A DNA stretch of 64,000 bases from Hyparrhenia diplandra (GCA_015847255.1 JADLZK010009184.1:62001-126000), one strand, 5' to 3'; counted from the stretch's first letter, positions 45,960 to 57,841 are shown. The notes: a model not told the origin generated them from the sequence alone. Numbers and translations are program-made.

Positions 45960-46036
45960 TTTGCGTGGCGGGCATTTTACAATGCCCGCCTATTAATCGA
46001 TTAACCATGGGCATTGTAAAATGCCCACCACGCAAA
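45960..46036. repeat. Internal copy of the CACTA subterminal motif array
   Basis: TGCGTGGCGGGCATTTTACA and its inverted partner TGTAAAATGCCCACCACGC flank a TTAATCGATTAACC centre, making a near-perfect palindrome in mid-element. A further partial copy, CCGTGGCGGGCATT, lies near 46980. The palindrome sits immediately before a TATA box. Confidence 0.85.
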
Positions 46037-46044
46037 ATAGACAG

Positions 46045-46054
46045 TATATATAAA
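46045..46054 (+). promoter_or_regulatory. Internal TATA box of the second CACTA gene
   Basis: TATATATAAA follows the internal motif palindrome by about 10 bp. This mirrors the motif-array then TATA layout at the left end. It probably drives the second gene. Confidence 0.55.
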
Positions 46055-47482
46055 CCTTAGCCGGGCGTCGAATCGGCTAAGTCCTTGGCCGTTCATTCGT
46101 CTCCCGAAGGGCTGCCAGAATTTTCCGCCCCGCCAACGCCGGCGCCTCCTCCCGTCGCCCGTCGAGCCCCTCCCGTCAGCGCCGCCCGTCGCGCGCCTCC
46201 CGTCCGTGCCTTCCCATCCGCGCCCACTCCCGGCCTCCACTCCCGGGCCCGGCCGGGCTAGAAACCCCAGCCACCGCCCGACGCCGGCGTCGAGGCGCCT
46301 CCTCGAGCCTCGAGCCCCTCCGTCTGCTAGCGCCTCCCGTCTCGCGCGCCTCCCGTCCGTAGCGCCTCCCGTCAGCGCCTTCCGTCCCCAGCGCCGTCGC
46401 AGGCATCTCCCGCCGCCGCACCACCTCCGACCGGGTGCTCCTCTCCTCCTCCTCGCCGCTTCCACCCCCGCCTCCCCGCCCCCCCGCGGCCGTGTGCTCG
46501 ACCCGGTGAGAAATCTCCGCGCCCCCGGCCAGGCTTTGTGCTCCACCGTTGAGAAATCTCGCCGCATCCCCCGCCAGCGTGCAACCGTGATGCTTTTGGA
46601 TGGAAATTTTCACCGCCTGTGATGCCGCGGATGGAAATTTTCGCTGCGCGATGCCGTGCTCGAAATTCATGGGAATTTTTTTAGCTAAGCACTATATGCC
46701 ACCGCCTATGATGCTTCATATTATTGTCCATGACTTTTGTTCAAATTGAGATGAATTCTGTCCAAATTGAGATGATTTTTGTCCAAATTGAGATGAATTT
46801 TGCTTGAAGGCAAGCTTGTGTTCTATGGCGGCCGCCGAAAAATTTTTGGCAGCCCTTGGGTGAGAAATGAACGGTAAGGAGGACTTAGCCGATTCCACGG
46901 CCGTGGTCACACATACATATGGTGGCTCTCTCTACTCGTATTTGTTGAACTTCCGTGGCGGTTTTTTTTTTTTTCATTTTCCGTGGCGGGCATTTACTAT
47001 CTTTAACTATCTACTAGTGGCATTTGTAATGATTTGAATCTTAATGCCGAGGCGGTGGCATATGCGATGATGTGAATCTATTAATGCCGAGGCGCGGCGA
47101 TGATGAAATGTCCCCACACTTGTGAGCGCCTAACGAGGGCGGCTTGTATAACATATACAAGCAACCAGTTTAGAGCGATGTGATAAGGATAGTTGGGTAC
47201 TTCACGAGCCAAATTTGTATTTTTACACATTTTTTTTTTTGTATTTGTAGACATTTATTCTTAATTTTTGTATTTTTACAATTTTTTGTATCTTTTAGAC
47301 ATTTTTTTGTATTTTTAGTTTATTTTTTTTTTTTTGCCACTACTCTATATATGTAAAATGGAAAACTATGTAATCATGAGAGGAATTCAATAAATCTATG
47401 TTCGAGATGACTCGTGACACTACATACTACTACTGTACCTTTTCACTATAATAAAATGCCTGTGTGTTCCCCAGAGAATCCA

Positions 47483-50400
47483 ATGGCATCCGAACGAACC
47501 GATAAAGATCGCGCAATCGGTGACGGAGCGAGGAGGATGTGGCCTCCTCGCCCCGATTCCTTCCTCGACGGTGGATATGTGAGCGAAGAGTTGACACCGT
47601 GAGAGGCCGCAGAAGAAACGCCCTACGGAGGGGAAGAAATTGATCCGACCGGCAACCGGAGGAGCCCAACACACGGGTTTCGTGAGTGGACAGCCGGAAC
47701 CAAAAACGTAAGTATACGACTAACACAACGCCGTGTGCCTCATGTAAGTACACGACTAATTTTAGTTGTTGTCATGATGGTTACCATTGGTGCCTCTGCG
47801 TCTAGAGTTTGGTGAAGAGAGAGCTCAAATCAAAGGGCAGAATCTGGTCCCACCCCCAAAGACTTTTAGCGACCACCACCTCCAAGAAGTCCAAGAAGTC
47901 GATTGAAAAGAGGCCAAAGACGGGAGGCACCCGTAAAAGCCGAGGTGGTACGTAATATATTGAGGATAGGGCCGAATGGAGATCTCGTGGAGCCAGAATC
48001 TATCAAGGCCATCTATAGCAAACCAGATCTCCGTTTGTAGCCAAGGAAACTGTGCCCATCACTTACCTAGACTGGAGGAATGTCCCGAAGGTGTCAAGAA
48101 GAAGGTGTGGAAAGTCGTGAAAGTCCTGCTCCATTATCCAGGGGGAGGCAGGCTTTGACAAAAGAAATGCAAGAAGTATGTGCTAACCGCTGCAAAGCAA
48201 AGCGCTTCACACCCCTGCGGAACAACTGTACACAAACTATGTGCGTATGGGCAAGTCACCACTTCAAGCCTACAACTTCTTAAAGCAACCCGTGCAGGAT
48301 GAGTTCGTCAGGCTCACGACTAACGAAGAGTATGAGGCCAAGTCGAAAAATGGGTAAAGAACTCGCAAAGAAGAAACGAACTCAGGCACAACCTCGGCAT
48401 GGTAGGATATTTTGGTCATAAGGGAAAATGGCGGCGGAAAGAAAGGAGGACGCCGAGAAAGGGATACGAATCCGCTTGCTAGACCTTCCCGAGAGGACAC
48501 GCGACTTCTTGTATGCCCGTCAGCCCAAGAAGCGTAAGACCGACAAAGACGTCCAAATATAATGACCCAAAAAGGTCGACGAGGTGGAGAAGAAGGTGAT
48601 GCTTGTCAAAGAGGCCAAGGCGCGCGGGGAGTTCCAACCCTAGGAGGGAGCACGACGAGCTGACCGAGGTAATCGAATACCCCGAGCACCGTGGCCGAGT
48701 TCCGGGCCGTGGCTCGAGGTATAGCTGGAAGACCGTGGATTCTTGGGCATCCGGCGGGCCGACTACCACACGAGGCAGAGGTACAAGGAAAACCTTAAGA
48801 TGCAAGGCTATGAGCAAGCCATAAAGGACATAGTCGAGAAGAAAATAGAAGAGGTATTAACGACAAGAGGTCTTTCCAACATCCAAGGAAGCCAAGGTGT
48901 GAGTAATGAAAGTGATGTCGGCAGGAAGAACCCAATCGACGATCTCGTCGAACCCGCAGCGGGCAAACTCTATATACCCGTTGGCAGGAAGGGGAAGAAG
49001 AAGGAGGTGGGCACTGCCGTGGTGTCTGCACCACGGAGAGATATGTTGTACAATAACGAGCCGTTCCCACCAGAGTATGCCTTCGTTTATCTGACATCCA
49101 TAGAACCAGGCCCGGGTGATGAGGAGATCGATATCCCTGTGAACAAGGAGAAACAAGACTCAAGGACCTTCGGGAGGAGAGGGAGTACCTATGGAACAAG
49201 GAAGACATTGTCCTGTGGAAACCGACGACACCACCTCCGACGGTAGCGGCCGCAGGCCCTCCTCCTTCTCCCCCGGGTGGTGGTGGCGATGACGATGATG
49301 ATAACAACGACGATGGTGGCCGAGGTGGCATAAGTCCTCGTCCGAACCCACCTCCCGAAGAACCGGAAGGAGAAAATGGTGGCCGAGGTGGTGGAAGTCC
49401 TCATTCGAACCCACCTCCGGAAGAACCGGAAGAAGAAGACGGTGGCAAGACACCACCTCACGGCTTAGGCAAGAGGACACCTTCTCCTAAGAAGGTTGCT
49501 CGCCATCCTCCCACGCCGTTCAAGCGCCCAATGGTCGAGGAGGTTTCAGAAAATGTGCCAGGTATAGAAAAAAAAAAAAATACATGGCTAACTTGTACTA
49601 TGCATTAATTGGTGGCTAATGTAGTTCAATTCCACATGCATAGGATTGTCAACACCGCCTGAGAGCGTCCGAAGGGACGATGAGGTCAATTTTCCCCCCA
49701 AGCGCCGAAGAAGAATAAGCTATCAAAAGAAGATGAGGAAGTTCTTGCCCTGACCAACAAATACTTAGATGATGAGGCCAGGAAGGAGCTAGCGGAGAAG
49801 GAAAAGGACCTCCGATTGGCTAAGCTGAACCCGGGGGCCGTGAAGACCGGCAGTAGTAGGTACGTATATGCGTGATAATCTCAACCAAACTTAGCCAGAC
49901 ATATTACGTATGCGTACGTAGCTAGAAGATGCTAACGTACATCTCCTTCTGTATAGGAATTATATACCCCATCGGCGGGGAGGATGGGTCAGCCCGGACT
50001 GCCCAGACTACTTTGAGCTTGGCAAGTTCATGGTGCCCAAGGGCCAGCTAATCGAGGAAGAGGAGTGGGACACTCGCAGGTTCCACCTATTATATAAGCA
50101 TGCGGATTGATCGGGGGTGAGGGAGTTCTATTTCAGGGTTCCTAAAGAGCTCTTTCACTTGACTTCGACATTTCACCGCCCAATAGGCTTCGACGAAATG
50201 TGGCGGTTGCTACGGGCGCCGGGACCTCGACCAACCGTTGTCACCCTCTATGCTGCGTGAGTTTGTTTACCGATCATTACGCGCTCACACCGACTAATTC
50301 TAGCTCTCGATTCTATAATGACGTGACCACATGTGCTTGCAGGATGCAAGCATTGATAGCCCAAACGATGGATCGGCCGGTTGTGTTTCTATGTCCAGCC

Positions 50401-51421
50401 GTTATATAGACGTGGTCAAATTTTCTCATTCGGGATGGAGAGCCGTGAGGAACCCGAGCTCAAGAAGCCGGGCAAGGCCGAACAATATAAACACTATGAA
50501 ACATTATGCGATGCAAGAGTTAGAGAGATGGCGAGACTACATCTATAAGTGCATGAAGAAGATCAAATCGAGGCCGGTTGTCTCATTGCGCCCAACATAT
50601 CAAGTAAGTCAAAAGCAAATACTTTTTATTTTTTGAACACTTGAATCTATCTCTAATCAAATAAAATGGTGTAGCATGGCCGTATAGATAGAAACAAAGC
50701 ACACATTGGCCACTGGATTACTTGGCTAATCTTCCCTCGGGATGGAGCGGCCCCTTTAGGCCGGACTCATTGCATGATACGCCAAAAAAGGCCTTTACAA
50801 ACATTTTGAACGAGGCCTCGCAAACTGTAAGTCACGCGACACTTGTATACTATTTCATACCACAAACTTTCGTAAGTCATGACATCAGGATTTCGCATGG
50901 GCTTACAAGGATTACTTGAAAGACCCCGAGTCATTGGATCGGAGGATGAGCATACGCAAAGAAAAACATAAGGACGAAATGAAGATCGGGGCGAGATTAC
51001 GAGGTATATGCAGCTTTACTCTCGTTTGCTCGTCCATATTGAATGGTCTCATAATATTCTAACCATTTTCTGGTACATATATCGCATGCAATGCAGTAGC
51101 GACTTTTTCGGCAAAGAACTTTGTGTGGTTTCTATGCTCAGACGTTCATATCCCGCAGTGGCGTGTACCGTACTACGCGGGCGCCGAAGGTGACGAAGAA
51201 AACCACGCAGGTTTTTTGGAACAAAGGCTTGGACGACCTTAAGTTCAAGAAAATGGTTGGCGCCATCCGTAGGGGCCGTCGTTGAGGGCGTTTGCGCTAC
51301 CTACCGCCGCTTTCTTCGACCCTAACTTGGCGACCTTGCTACAAACGAGGACTTATGGGAACTACGGACTGGAGAAATAAGCTAGACATGAAGGACTATA
51401 TGTGGGATGACATTGATTTGT
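47483..51421 (+). pseudogene. Second CACTA gene (accessory protein), decayed
   Basis: Beginning MASERTDKDRAIGDGARR, this is a multi-exon gene remnant. Six well-formed GT-AG introns can be read at 49562-49643, 49860-49956, 50257-50342, 50604-50674, 50827-50888 and 51003-51096. Exonic blocks include LDLPERTRDFLYARQPKKRK, a Pro/Gly/Glu-rich repeat (49320-49440), FYFRVPKELFHLTSTFHRP, MKHYAMQELERWRDYIYKCM and FAWAYKDYLKDPE. Second genes of plant CACTA elements often encode a DNA-binding protein or a Ulp1-like C48 protease. A GHW followed by IFPRDGA near 50710 hints at the latter, but no full catalytic triad can be shown. Stops and frame changes occur in several exons. Confidence 0.6.
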
Positions 51422-51670
51422 AACCTAAACTCTTGATTGAGCAATCGATCGTTCGATCGAAGTTTTGTAAATTCGATGTGTGGTGGTCACTTTTAAAACT
51501 CTAAGTGCTTAATTGAATGTCCATGTTAGTTGAATGTTAACTTGTCATGCATGTTCAAGATTTATGTCAATATTCTCTTATTTTATTATTTAATATGTGG
51601 TTTAAATCATAATTTATAATTTTATAATATTTTTTGAATTATTTTTTTTATTAATCCTAAATTAATTAAC

Positions 51671-51915
51671 GCGGGCGGGCTTTTAACAAAAAACCGCCAT
51701 GGTTACTGATCATTAACCATGGCGGGCACGCAACGATGCCCGCCATGGTTAATATATTAACCGTGGCGCCTTTTGTTACACGCCCGCCACGATATGATTT
51801 TGGCGTGGGGGCATGGAGTCCGCCACGGTTAATCGAACGATTAACGTGACCCTAGCTCAATATGGCGGACACAATGCCCGCCACGGAAAACCTAAAAATG
51901 CCCGCCACGCAAGTT
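51671..51915. repeat. Right subterminal motif array of the CACTA element
   Basis: About nine copies of GGCGGGCA/TGCCCGCCA occur in both orientations, joined by GGTTAATATATTAACC-type spacers. It is the counterpart of the array at 41160-41375. Confidence 0.85.
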
Positions 51916-52530
51916 CTTTTCGTAGTAGTGTGAGTTCTTAGACTAGAATATTCTCGTTGAATCTTTATCATTTCATGATGGCTTGATCCCCTGTATTTAT
52001 CATTTATCTTATTAAGCATTTATCATATATATCTTTATCTTATTTATTATTATTTTATGTGACATTAACCATTTGTTGAGTAGAAGCTTTATCATTATTA
52101 GTTATAGACATTCCATATATAAGGACTTTATTAGTATTAGTATTAAGTAGATTTAATCTGTCTTCCTAGTGGTGCGACATTCCCTTACTCATTAAAAAAA
52201 CGCTACAATGGTATAGATTATTACGTCCGCTTGCAGTCTTTCTATGTTCTTTATCCTATTCTATTCTCGCCTAGTCATATCATTTTATGCCATATTATAC
52301 TTTCTAGTTGCATAAGTAGATTGAGGACCTGCTTTACTAGAAGTATAGATTATTCTTTGACTAGTGAATAAGTGGCTTTATGATTGTTATTATACCAAGC
52401 CTTTGTTTGGGGGTCATTGCTTTTTATAGTTTTGTCACCTAGCATCGTTCAAGTATGAGAGGCGCCGTAGTATTTGAAGTGCTAGAGAGCTATATTAGTG
52501 ATGTCGTTAATCAGTGTCAACAAGCATTTT

Positions 52531-52548
52531 TGGCGCCGTTGCCGGGGA
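52531..52548 (+). other. Primer-binding site complementary to tRNA-Asp
   Basis: TGGCGCCGTTGCCGGGGA starts 8 bp after the 5' LTR end at 52522. As I recall the plant tRNA-Asp(GUC) sequence, it is the exact complement of the 18 nucleotides at its mature 3' end including CCA. This is the minus-strand priming site of the gypsy element. Confidence 0.85.
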
Positions 52549-53016
52549 AGACATCAATCTACTTAGTGCATAACTTCTTGATGCATTAAAGACATTCAAC
52601 TTGCTTAGTGCATACCTTCTAAATCTCTTTGAAAGACATTCAACTTTGTTTTGAAGATTTTCAGCTTACTTGATGCATATCTTCTAGATGCATGAGGACA
52701 TTCGACTTTCTTACTACATATCTTTCCAACTCTAAGGAGACATTCAAGTGGATTCCCTAGAAGTACTAGTATAGCCTTACACGCATGGAAATAGATAAAC
52801 CAATAATCTTCTACTCACTTGACTTCACTCTTTTGTTTTGTTTTATTTTTGATCATTTTATTTCAGGTTAATGTATGCAAAGTGCTACGCTTTCAGATAA
52901 TTTTCTCAGTGATCCGTAAAAGTCAATCGAGAAAGAAAGAGAAAAGCTCCGGAAGGCACACAAAGAAGTTTCGGAAGACCAACATTCAAGAGAAGCTTAG
53001 CATCGACTTTGAAGCC

Positions 53017-53721
53017 ATGGCTAACAAAAGTCTACGCGAATTCTACGCTCCGACCACCAACAACATCCAAGACTGGACCTACGGTTGATGTTGAGAGAAT
53101 GGTTGAGCTTAAGCCTGCACTCATCATTATGGTGCAAGCTAGTCAATTCTGTGGGAAGGCACATGAAGATGCAAGTGCCCATTTGCAACACTTTCTAGAG
53201 ATCCGCAAAGACTTTCACGATCAAGGGAGTGACACGTGATGCCACCGCTTCGCCTTTTCCCGTTCTCGCCGCTTGGAAAGGCCAAACAAAGGGTTCTATG
53301 CTAATAAGGAGAAGAACAATACTTGGGACCGCTGCTCGACCAACTTCCTCGCCAAGTTCTTTTCCTACCGGGCAAGACAAATGCCTTTGCGTGGGGAAAA
53401 TATCAAGCTTTCAAAGAACAACATGATGAGTCGTTTCGAAGCTTGGGAACGTTTTCAGACCTGATATCGAGTGTCCTCATCATGGGATGGAGGACTGGCC
53501 GTTGATGCAGACATTCTATCACGGGCTCACTACTAGCACCCGCGGAGACAATGGACGCCGCCTGGAGGAGCATTCTTAGCTCTTACGCTCCTCAATGCTA
53601 CTACACTCATTGAGAAGATGGCTTCCAACCAGAGTTGGAATGAAGAACACACCGCTACTCGAAAGAGAGGTGGAGTCCATTAGCTTAAGGAGGTGGACAC
53701 GCGCTATCGGCAAAGCTAGAT
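53017..53721 (+). pseudogene. Gypsy gag N-terminal part, frameshifted
   Basis: The ATG at 53017 starts MANKSLREFYAPTTNN. Other blocks in shifting frames are ELKPALIIMVQASQFCGKAH, EDASAHLQHFLEIRKDF, FYANKEKNNTWDRCSTNFLA and later ALIEKM-like sequence near 53610. Together they are the capsid-like region of Tat/Athila gag. At least four frame changes occur before the open frame starting at 53722, so a full Gag cannot be made. Confidence 0.85.
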
Positions 53722-55251
53722 TTGTCGATGAAGAAGCTGGAGAACCAAGACCATGAGAAGAGAGCGGTCATGCATGTCAATGACGCTCTCATGACGTGTG
53801 AAGAATGCGGAAGCTTTGGGCATTCTGGGAAGAATTGTCCAGAACTTATGGAGGATGTACACTACATCAACAACAACAACAACTTTTGTCCTCAACAATC
53901 TCAAGGGTGGAACCAACAACAGAGGCCAAACTACTCCGGTAACTACTCAGGTAATTACCAAGATAATAACTTCAATCAACCTCCTTTGAGAGAGTTACTT
54001 GCTGGTCAATCTAGACTTATTGAGCAGATCAATAAGAAGGTCATAGCCAATGACAAAACCTTAGACACTATCAGTACCAGGCTAGACACCTTTTCCACTA
54101 CCATGAAGAACCAGCATAGCTTTAATAAGATGTTAGAGTCACAGCTTGCTCAGTTGGCCACTGCTGTTCCCCCATTAGAATCTAACAAGATCCCAGGCCA
54201 GCTAGAAGAGTTAGAGTCTGCAAACCTTGTCGATATTTTTAATGCAGGCTATCATCAAGACTCTATGAAGAAAGGATGGAGGCATGAGTCTATGCCAATC
54301 AAGAAAGGAGATTCAGGAAGACCGGCCATCACTATTCAGATTGGGCCGCACACATTCAACAATGCTCTTTGTGACCACGGATCCAACATTAATATAATGC
54401 CAAAGGTAATTTATGATAAGATCCATGGTGCTCCTTTATTATCCACAACCATGTGCTTGCAGCTTGCAGACCAATCGATCATCTACCCTAAGGGCATCCT
54501 TGACGACATTTGCCTACGAGTTGGCAATTCGTTCGTGCAAGCAGACTTCGTCATCCTCGACACAGGAGGAGATGACAGATCAACCATCATATTGGGCCGA
54601 CCATTCTTGACGACGGCCAAAGCTATCATCTATGCTGCTCAAGCAAAGATCTGTTTCAACATCAAGGGGAGAAGGGAGACATTCCACTTCAAGAACAAGA
54701 TGCATGAGTATCCTGCTCATCCTCAGTACAGCCCCGAGATTGAACAACTTGTCAAGAAGAATGATCCTAGCTACAGGAGAAGGAAGAACAAGAAGAAGCA
54801 GTCTCAGAACATGAACATGATCAATGCAGTTTACTCAGAATGGGACTACGCTGCTACTTCACCATATCTACCTAAGTTGGAAGATCCAGGTAATCCTGAG
54901 ATAGACATTTTAATTAATCAGCTAACCTTCACAAATACCATCTGTGACACAGGCTCAGGAGTCAACATCATGCCTAAGGTAATCTATGAATTTATATTTG
55001 GTAAACAACCCCTGTATGAAACATATACGCAGCTGCAGATGGCAGATCAGTCTTACAGGAGGCCAGAAGGCATAGCTAGAGATGTACCTGTCCAGATTCG
55101 GGACCACTTCGTACATGCAGACTTTATGGTCCTGGACATGCAAGATGAAGACATCAATGCACCCATTGTGCTAGGAAGACCATTCTTGAACACAACACAC
55201 GCAACCATCTACATGAACACTGGAGAGATCCACTTCCAGTTTCCTACGTAA
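53722..55251 (+). CDS. Gag C-terminus with tandem retropepsin-like domains
   Basis: An uninterrupted 509-codon frame. A CCHC zinc knuckle (CEECGSFGHSGKNC, residues 26-39) is the nucleic-acid-binding end of Gag. An Asn/Gln-rich stretch and a helix (LDTISTRLDTFSTTMKNQHS) follow. Two aspartic-protease-like domains come next. The first has ALCDHGSNINIMPKVIYDKI, with D218-H-G instead of D-[ST]-G, and ends in ILGRPFLTTAKA. The second has TICDTGSGVNIMPKVIYEF, with D409-T-G intact, and ends in VLGRPFLNTTHA. Retropepsins work as dimers; here the two copies could pair in cis, which is inference. The frame starts mid-gag, so the ATG at 53722 may not be the native start. No RT or integrase follows. Confidence 0.85.
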   Translation: MSMKKLENQDHEKRAVMHVNDALMTCEECGSFGHSGKNCPELMEDVHYINNNNNFCPQQSQGWNQQQRPNYSGNYSGNYQDNNFNQPPLRELLAGQSRLIEQINKKVIANDKTLDTISTRLDTFSTTMKNQHSFNKMLESQLAQLATAVPPLESNKIPGQLEELESANLVDIFNAGYHQDSMKKGWRHESMPIKKGDSGRPAITIQIGPHTFNNALCDHGSNINIMPKVIYDKIHGAPLLSTTMCLQLADQSIIYPKGILDDICLRVGNSFVQADFVILDTGGDDRSTIILGRPFLTTAKAIIYAAQAKICFNIKGRRETFHFKNKMHEYPAHPQYSPEIEQLVKKNDPSYRRRKNKKKQSQNMNMINAVYSEWDYAATSPYLPKLEDPGNPEIDILINQLTFTNTICDTGSGVNIMPKVIYEFIFGKQPLYETYTQLQMADQSYRRPEGIARDVPVQIRDHFVHADFMVLDMQDEDINAPIVLGRPFLNTTHATIYMNTGEIHFQFPT

Positions 55252-56219
55252 CGGTGCGTTGTTACTTTAATAATTTTGTTCTGCGACTATGAAAAAAAAT
55301 CAGAGCCTCGCAATAGGAGAAGACAAAATGCTCGTGCCGCAACCAAGACGTCCCAAAGACCAATGAAGAATGGGGAGAGTACGCGGCGGCATCAACCATA
55401 GAAGTTGGATGGGAAGATTGGACCAATAACCTTGAAGAGGTACACAATGAAGAAGAAGAGAAGGTACAAGAAGAGGAGACTCCCGCACCTAAACCAACCA
55501 AGAAGGTATGGAGGAAAAAGGAAAGTACACCTTCGGAACAGTAACCGCCCTCTCCTTCAAAGGTAACTTCCCCGAAGCTTCAGTTCAACAATACGTACCA
55601 ACCCGACATACCATGGGAGTAACTCCTAAGTGCCCAAGGTAAGTACGTAAAGGTATCTTTTATCTTTTAGTTTGTGCATATTTATTTCCTTTAGCATTCA
55701 TTCATCTAAAGCCCCATGTAACTATTTACGTGGATCAAACACCCTTTGGACTATTTACTGTGGAGGCATAAAAATAAAAATATTGCATGCACGAATAAAA
55801 AGAAAATACCAAAAAATATTATTTCTTGCTTAGATCCCTGTTTAAGTTTAATCTTTGATCTTTCTCATAAAATAAGCTCAAGATATTAAAGACATAAAAT
55901 ATCCAACCGCTAACGCCTAATCAATTCCACGAAGTTTTGTTGTCTACTTGAGTTTTGCAGGATCTAAGGCAATTATGAGTCATGACGAGAAGGAGACATC
56001 CAACCACTTGAGAACCTCAAAAGTCATCATCAATACTTCATCAAGGAAGGACAACATCATCTCCATTCGTCTACCTCACCTCAAAGCACCTACACAAAAA
56101 TCTAGCTTGGGGAGAGCACCCCCGGTTATCGAGATAAGTACCCTATACTATCTTTTGCTTTACTTTTAAAACACCATAAAAAGATGCATAAAGTTTTAAA
56201 TCAAATAAAGAGTCTTAGT

Positions 56220-56280
<61 letters not shown>

Positions 56281-57826
56281 TGCTTAAGGTGTGGTTAAAT
56301 AAATGTTAGTTAAAATAAATAAAGTTAGTCTTGGAAATGATGAATAGTTGCTCTACTCTAATTCTTTTTTAGTACCTTGCTTTTTACTAGAAACTCCTCC
56401 GATGTTTTGGATATATTTGTCCTGCTTTTAAATTTGCTCTATACCTGACTTGTGGTTGCATACACTTGATCTAAGTCTAGGTAATTGGGGGATATGATAT
56501 GAGAAAGTCTGAGCATGCTATTTATCTTGTCCTAGTGAAACTATATCCGGAGATTTATTTCAAAAAATTTAAAATCTTTCATGATGAGCTCTTGTTTGGC
56601 AGAGTGTTAAATACCTACCAAAGCCATATTTATAATTATTAGATTAGGAAAACATTCTAGTTACATATGCTATTTGCTTTGGGTTGAGTAGTTCAAGCTT
56701 TCTTGTTACTACCGTGAGGAGTTCAGTCATGAAAAGACAAGTTTCCATCCACACCACCTTCCACATACATATGCATTATTCCTACAATAGGAGTGATTGC
56801 AATACCATGCTTTTTCCACATATACATCCATATACTTGTTTCATTCCTACACTGGGAATAAACCCTCCATTAAACCATAAGAAGCCCATGTTTATTTACT
56901 CCAAAAGTATTTTTGTTGATATCTCTCAAAAAGTTTATCGGTGGAAAGAGATTTGGGTTCTTTAAAAAAAAAAAAAAGAAGAAGGGGAGATGAAAAATGG
57001 ACAAGTGTCCTACGGGCGAGTAGAGCCTACCTCTCTAAGAAAAAAAAAGAGAAAGAGAGTAAAAAAGGACAAGTGTCCAAATGAAAACAATGGGTACTTA
57101 GATGCCCGCCTCTCTAAAAAGAAAAAGAAAGAAAAGTATGCGCCCAAAAGTTCTCTAAAGTTTCCAAGTTTCAAAAGAGAGATTTGTTTTATCATCAAAG
57201 GAGTAAACGTAGAATTTGTTTTAGCCACCAAATATACACCTATCCACCATATTCATTACACATGCTATATTGCCTTGACCGGGTTGAACTCTCTAAGGAT
57301 CCATTGTTTGAACTATAGATATATCCTTTGCAGATATGCAATATTATTTTAAGAGTGCCACTCCTATGAACCCCACATAAACCATATTTAGAGAGAGAGT
57401 GAGTTATAAAGGCTTAATACTTAGCCTTGTGCCATGAATACCATATACATATAAGAGAGAAGGCAGTTATTAATGCCTAGTGAGGATCCACAAATACCAC
57501 ATATTGAGAGACTGAGAGTGCCATTCATTTCAGAGTTTTGAGTTTTATTTGCAAAATTATTAAACACTCCGGAATATTAGTGATCAAAGACTTGAGACAT
57601 AGAGCTTGACTTGATTGTTCTATCTTTCAATTGCTCAAGTACCCAAGTGAGAGTAAAAGCACCATAGTTGGTATAAGAAAAGGTTTGAAGTCGATTAGTC
57701 TATCCAATCCGGGAGTTGAGTTCCTTTTGAAAGCATGTGTACTTTGTAAGAATAAAAGTATCGTAGCAACTCCTGATCCAAGTTTGTTTTGTAGTTTATA
57801 TGTTTTGCTAAGGGACTAGCAAAAGG
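55252..57826 (+). other. Non-coding spacer of the gypsy element
   Basis: This AT-rich internal sequence occupies the position of RT-RH-INT in autonomous relatives, yet no such motifs are present in any frame. Poly-A-rich purine runs occur near 56962-57135. TAGCTTGGGGAGAGCACCC at 56102 resembles an extra polypurine tract. Confidence 0.6.
56223..56278. repeat. (TA)n microsatellite, about 55 bp
   Basis: Uninterrupted TA dinucleotide run inside the gypsy spacer. Confidence 0.95.
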
Positions 57827-57841
57827 TAAGCTTGGGGAGCT
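57826..57841 (+). other. Polypurine tract before the 3' LTR
   Basis: GTAAGCTTGGGGAGCT directly precedes the 3' LTR start TGTTGACGG at 57842. The purine core GGGGAG is the plus-strand priming site expected here. Confidence 0.65.

Larger units (their letters stand above)
41118..51930 (+). mobile_element. 10.8-kb CACTA (En/Spm-type) DNA transposon
   Basis: The left end is CACTACTACAGAATTG. The reverse complement of the right end is CACTACTACGAAAAG, with GAACTTGC shared shortly after. The 3-bp target duplication TGA lies at 41115-41117 and 51931-51933. The empty site CATGTGAGTCCTTAG survives in the sister LTR (TGA at 59000-59002), proving the boundaries. Contents in order: subterminal motif array, TATA box, CT-rich leader, broken TNP2-type transposase gene (42051-45656), an internal motif array with a second TATA box, a second intron-containing gene remnant (about 47483-51421), and a right subterminal array. 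Both genes point the same way. Confidence 0.96.

Noticed and set aside
49240..49460. Gly/Pro/Glu-rich repeat as a separate gene
   Set aside because: It lies within the second CACTA gene between coding blocks and spliced exons, so it is treated as part of that remnant.
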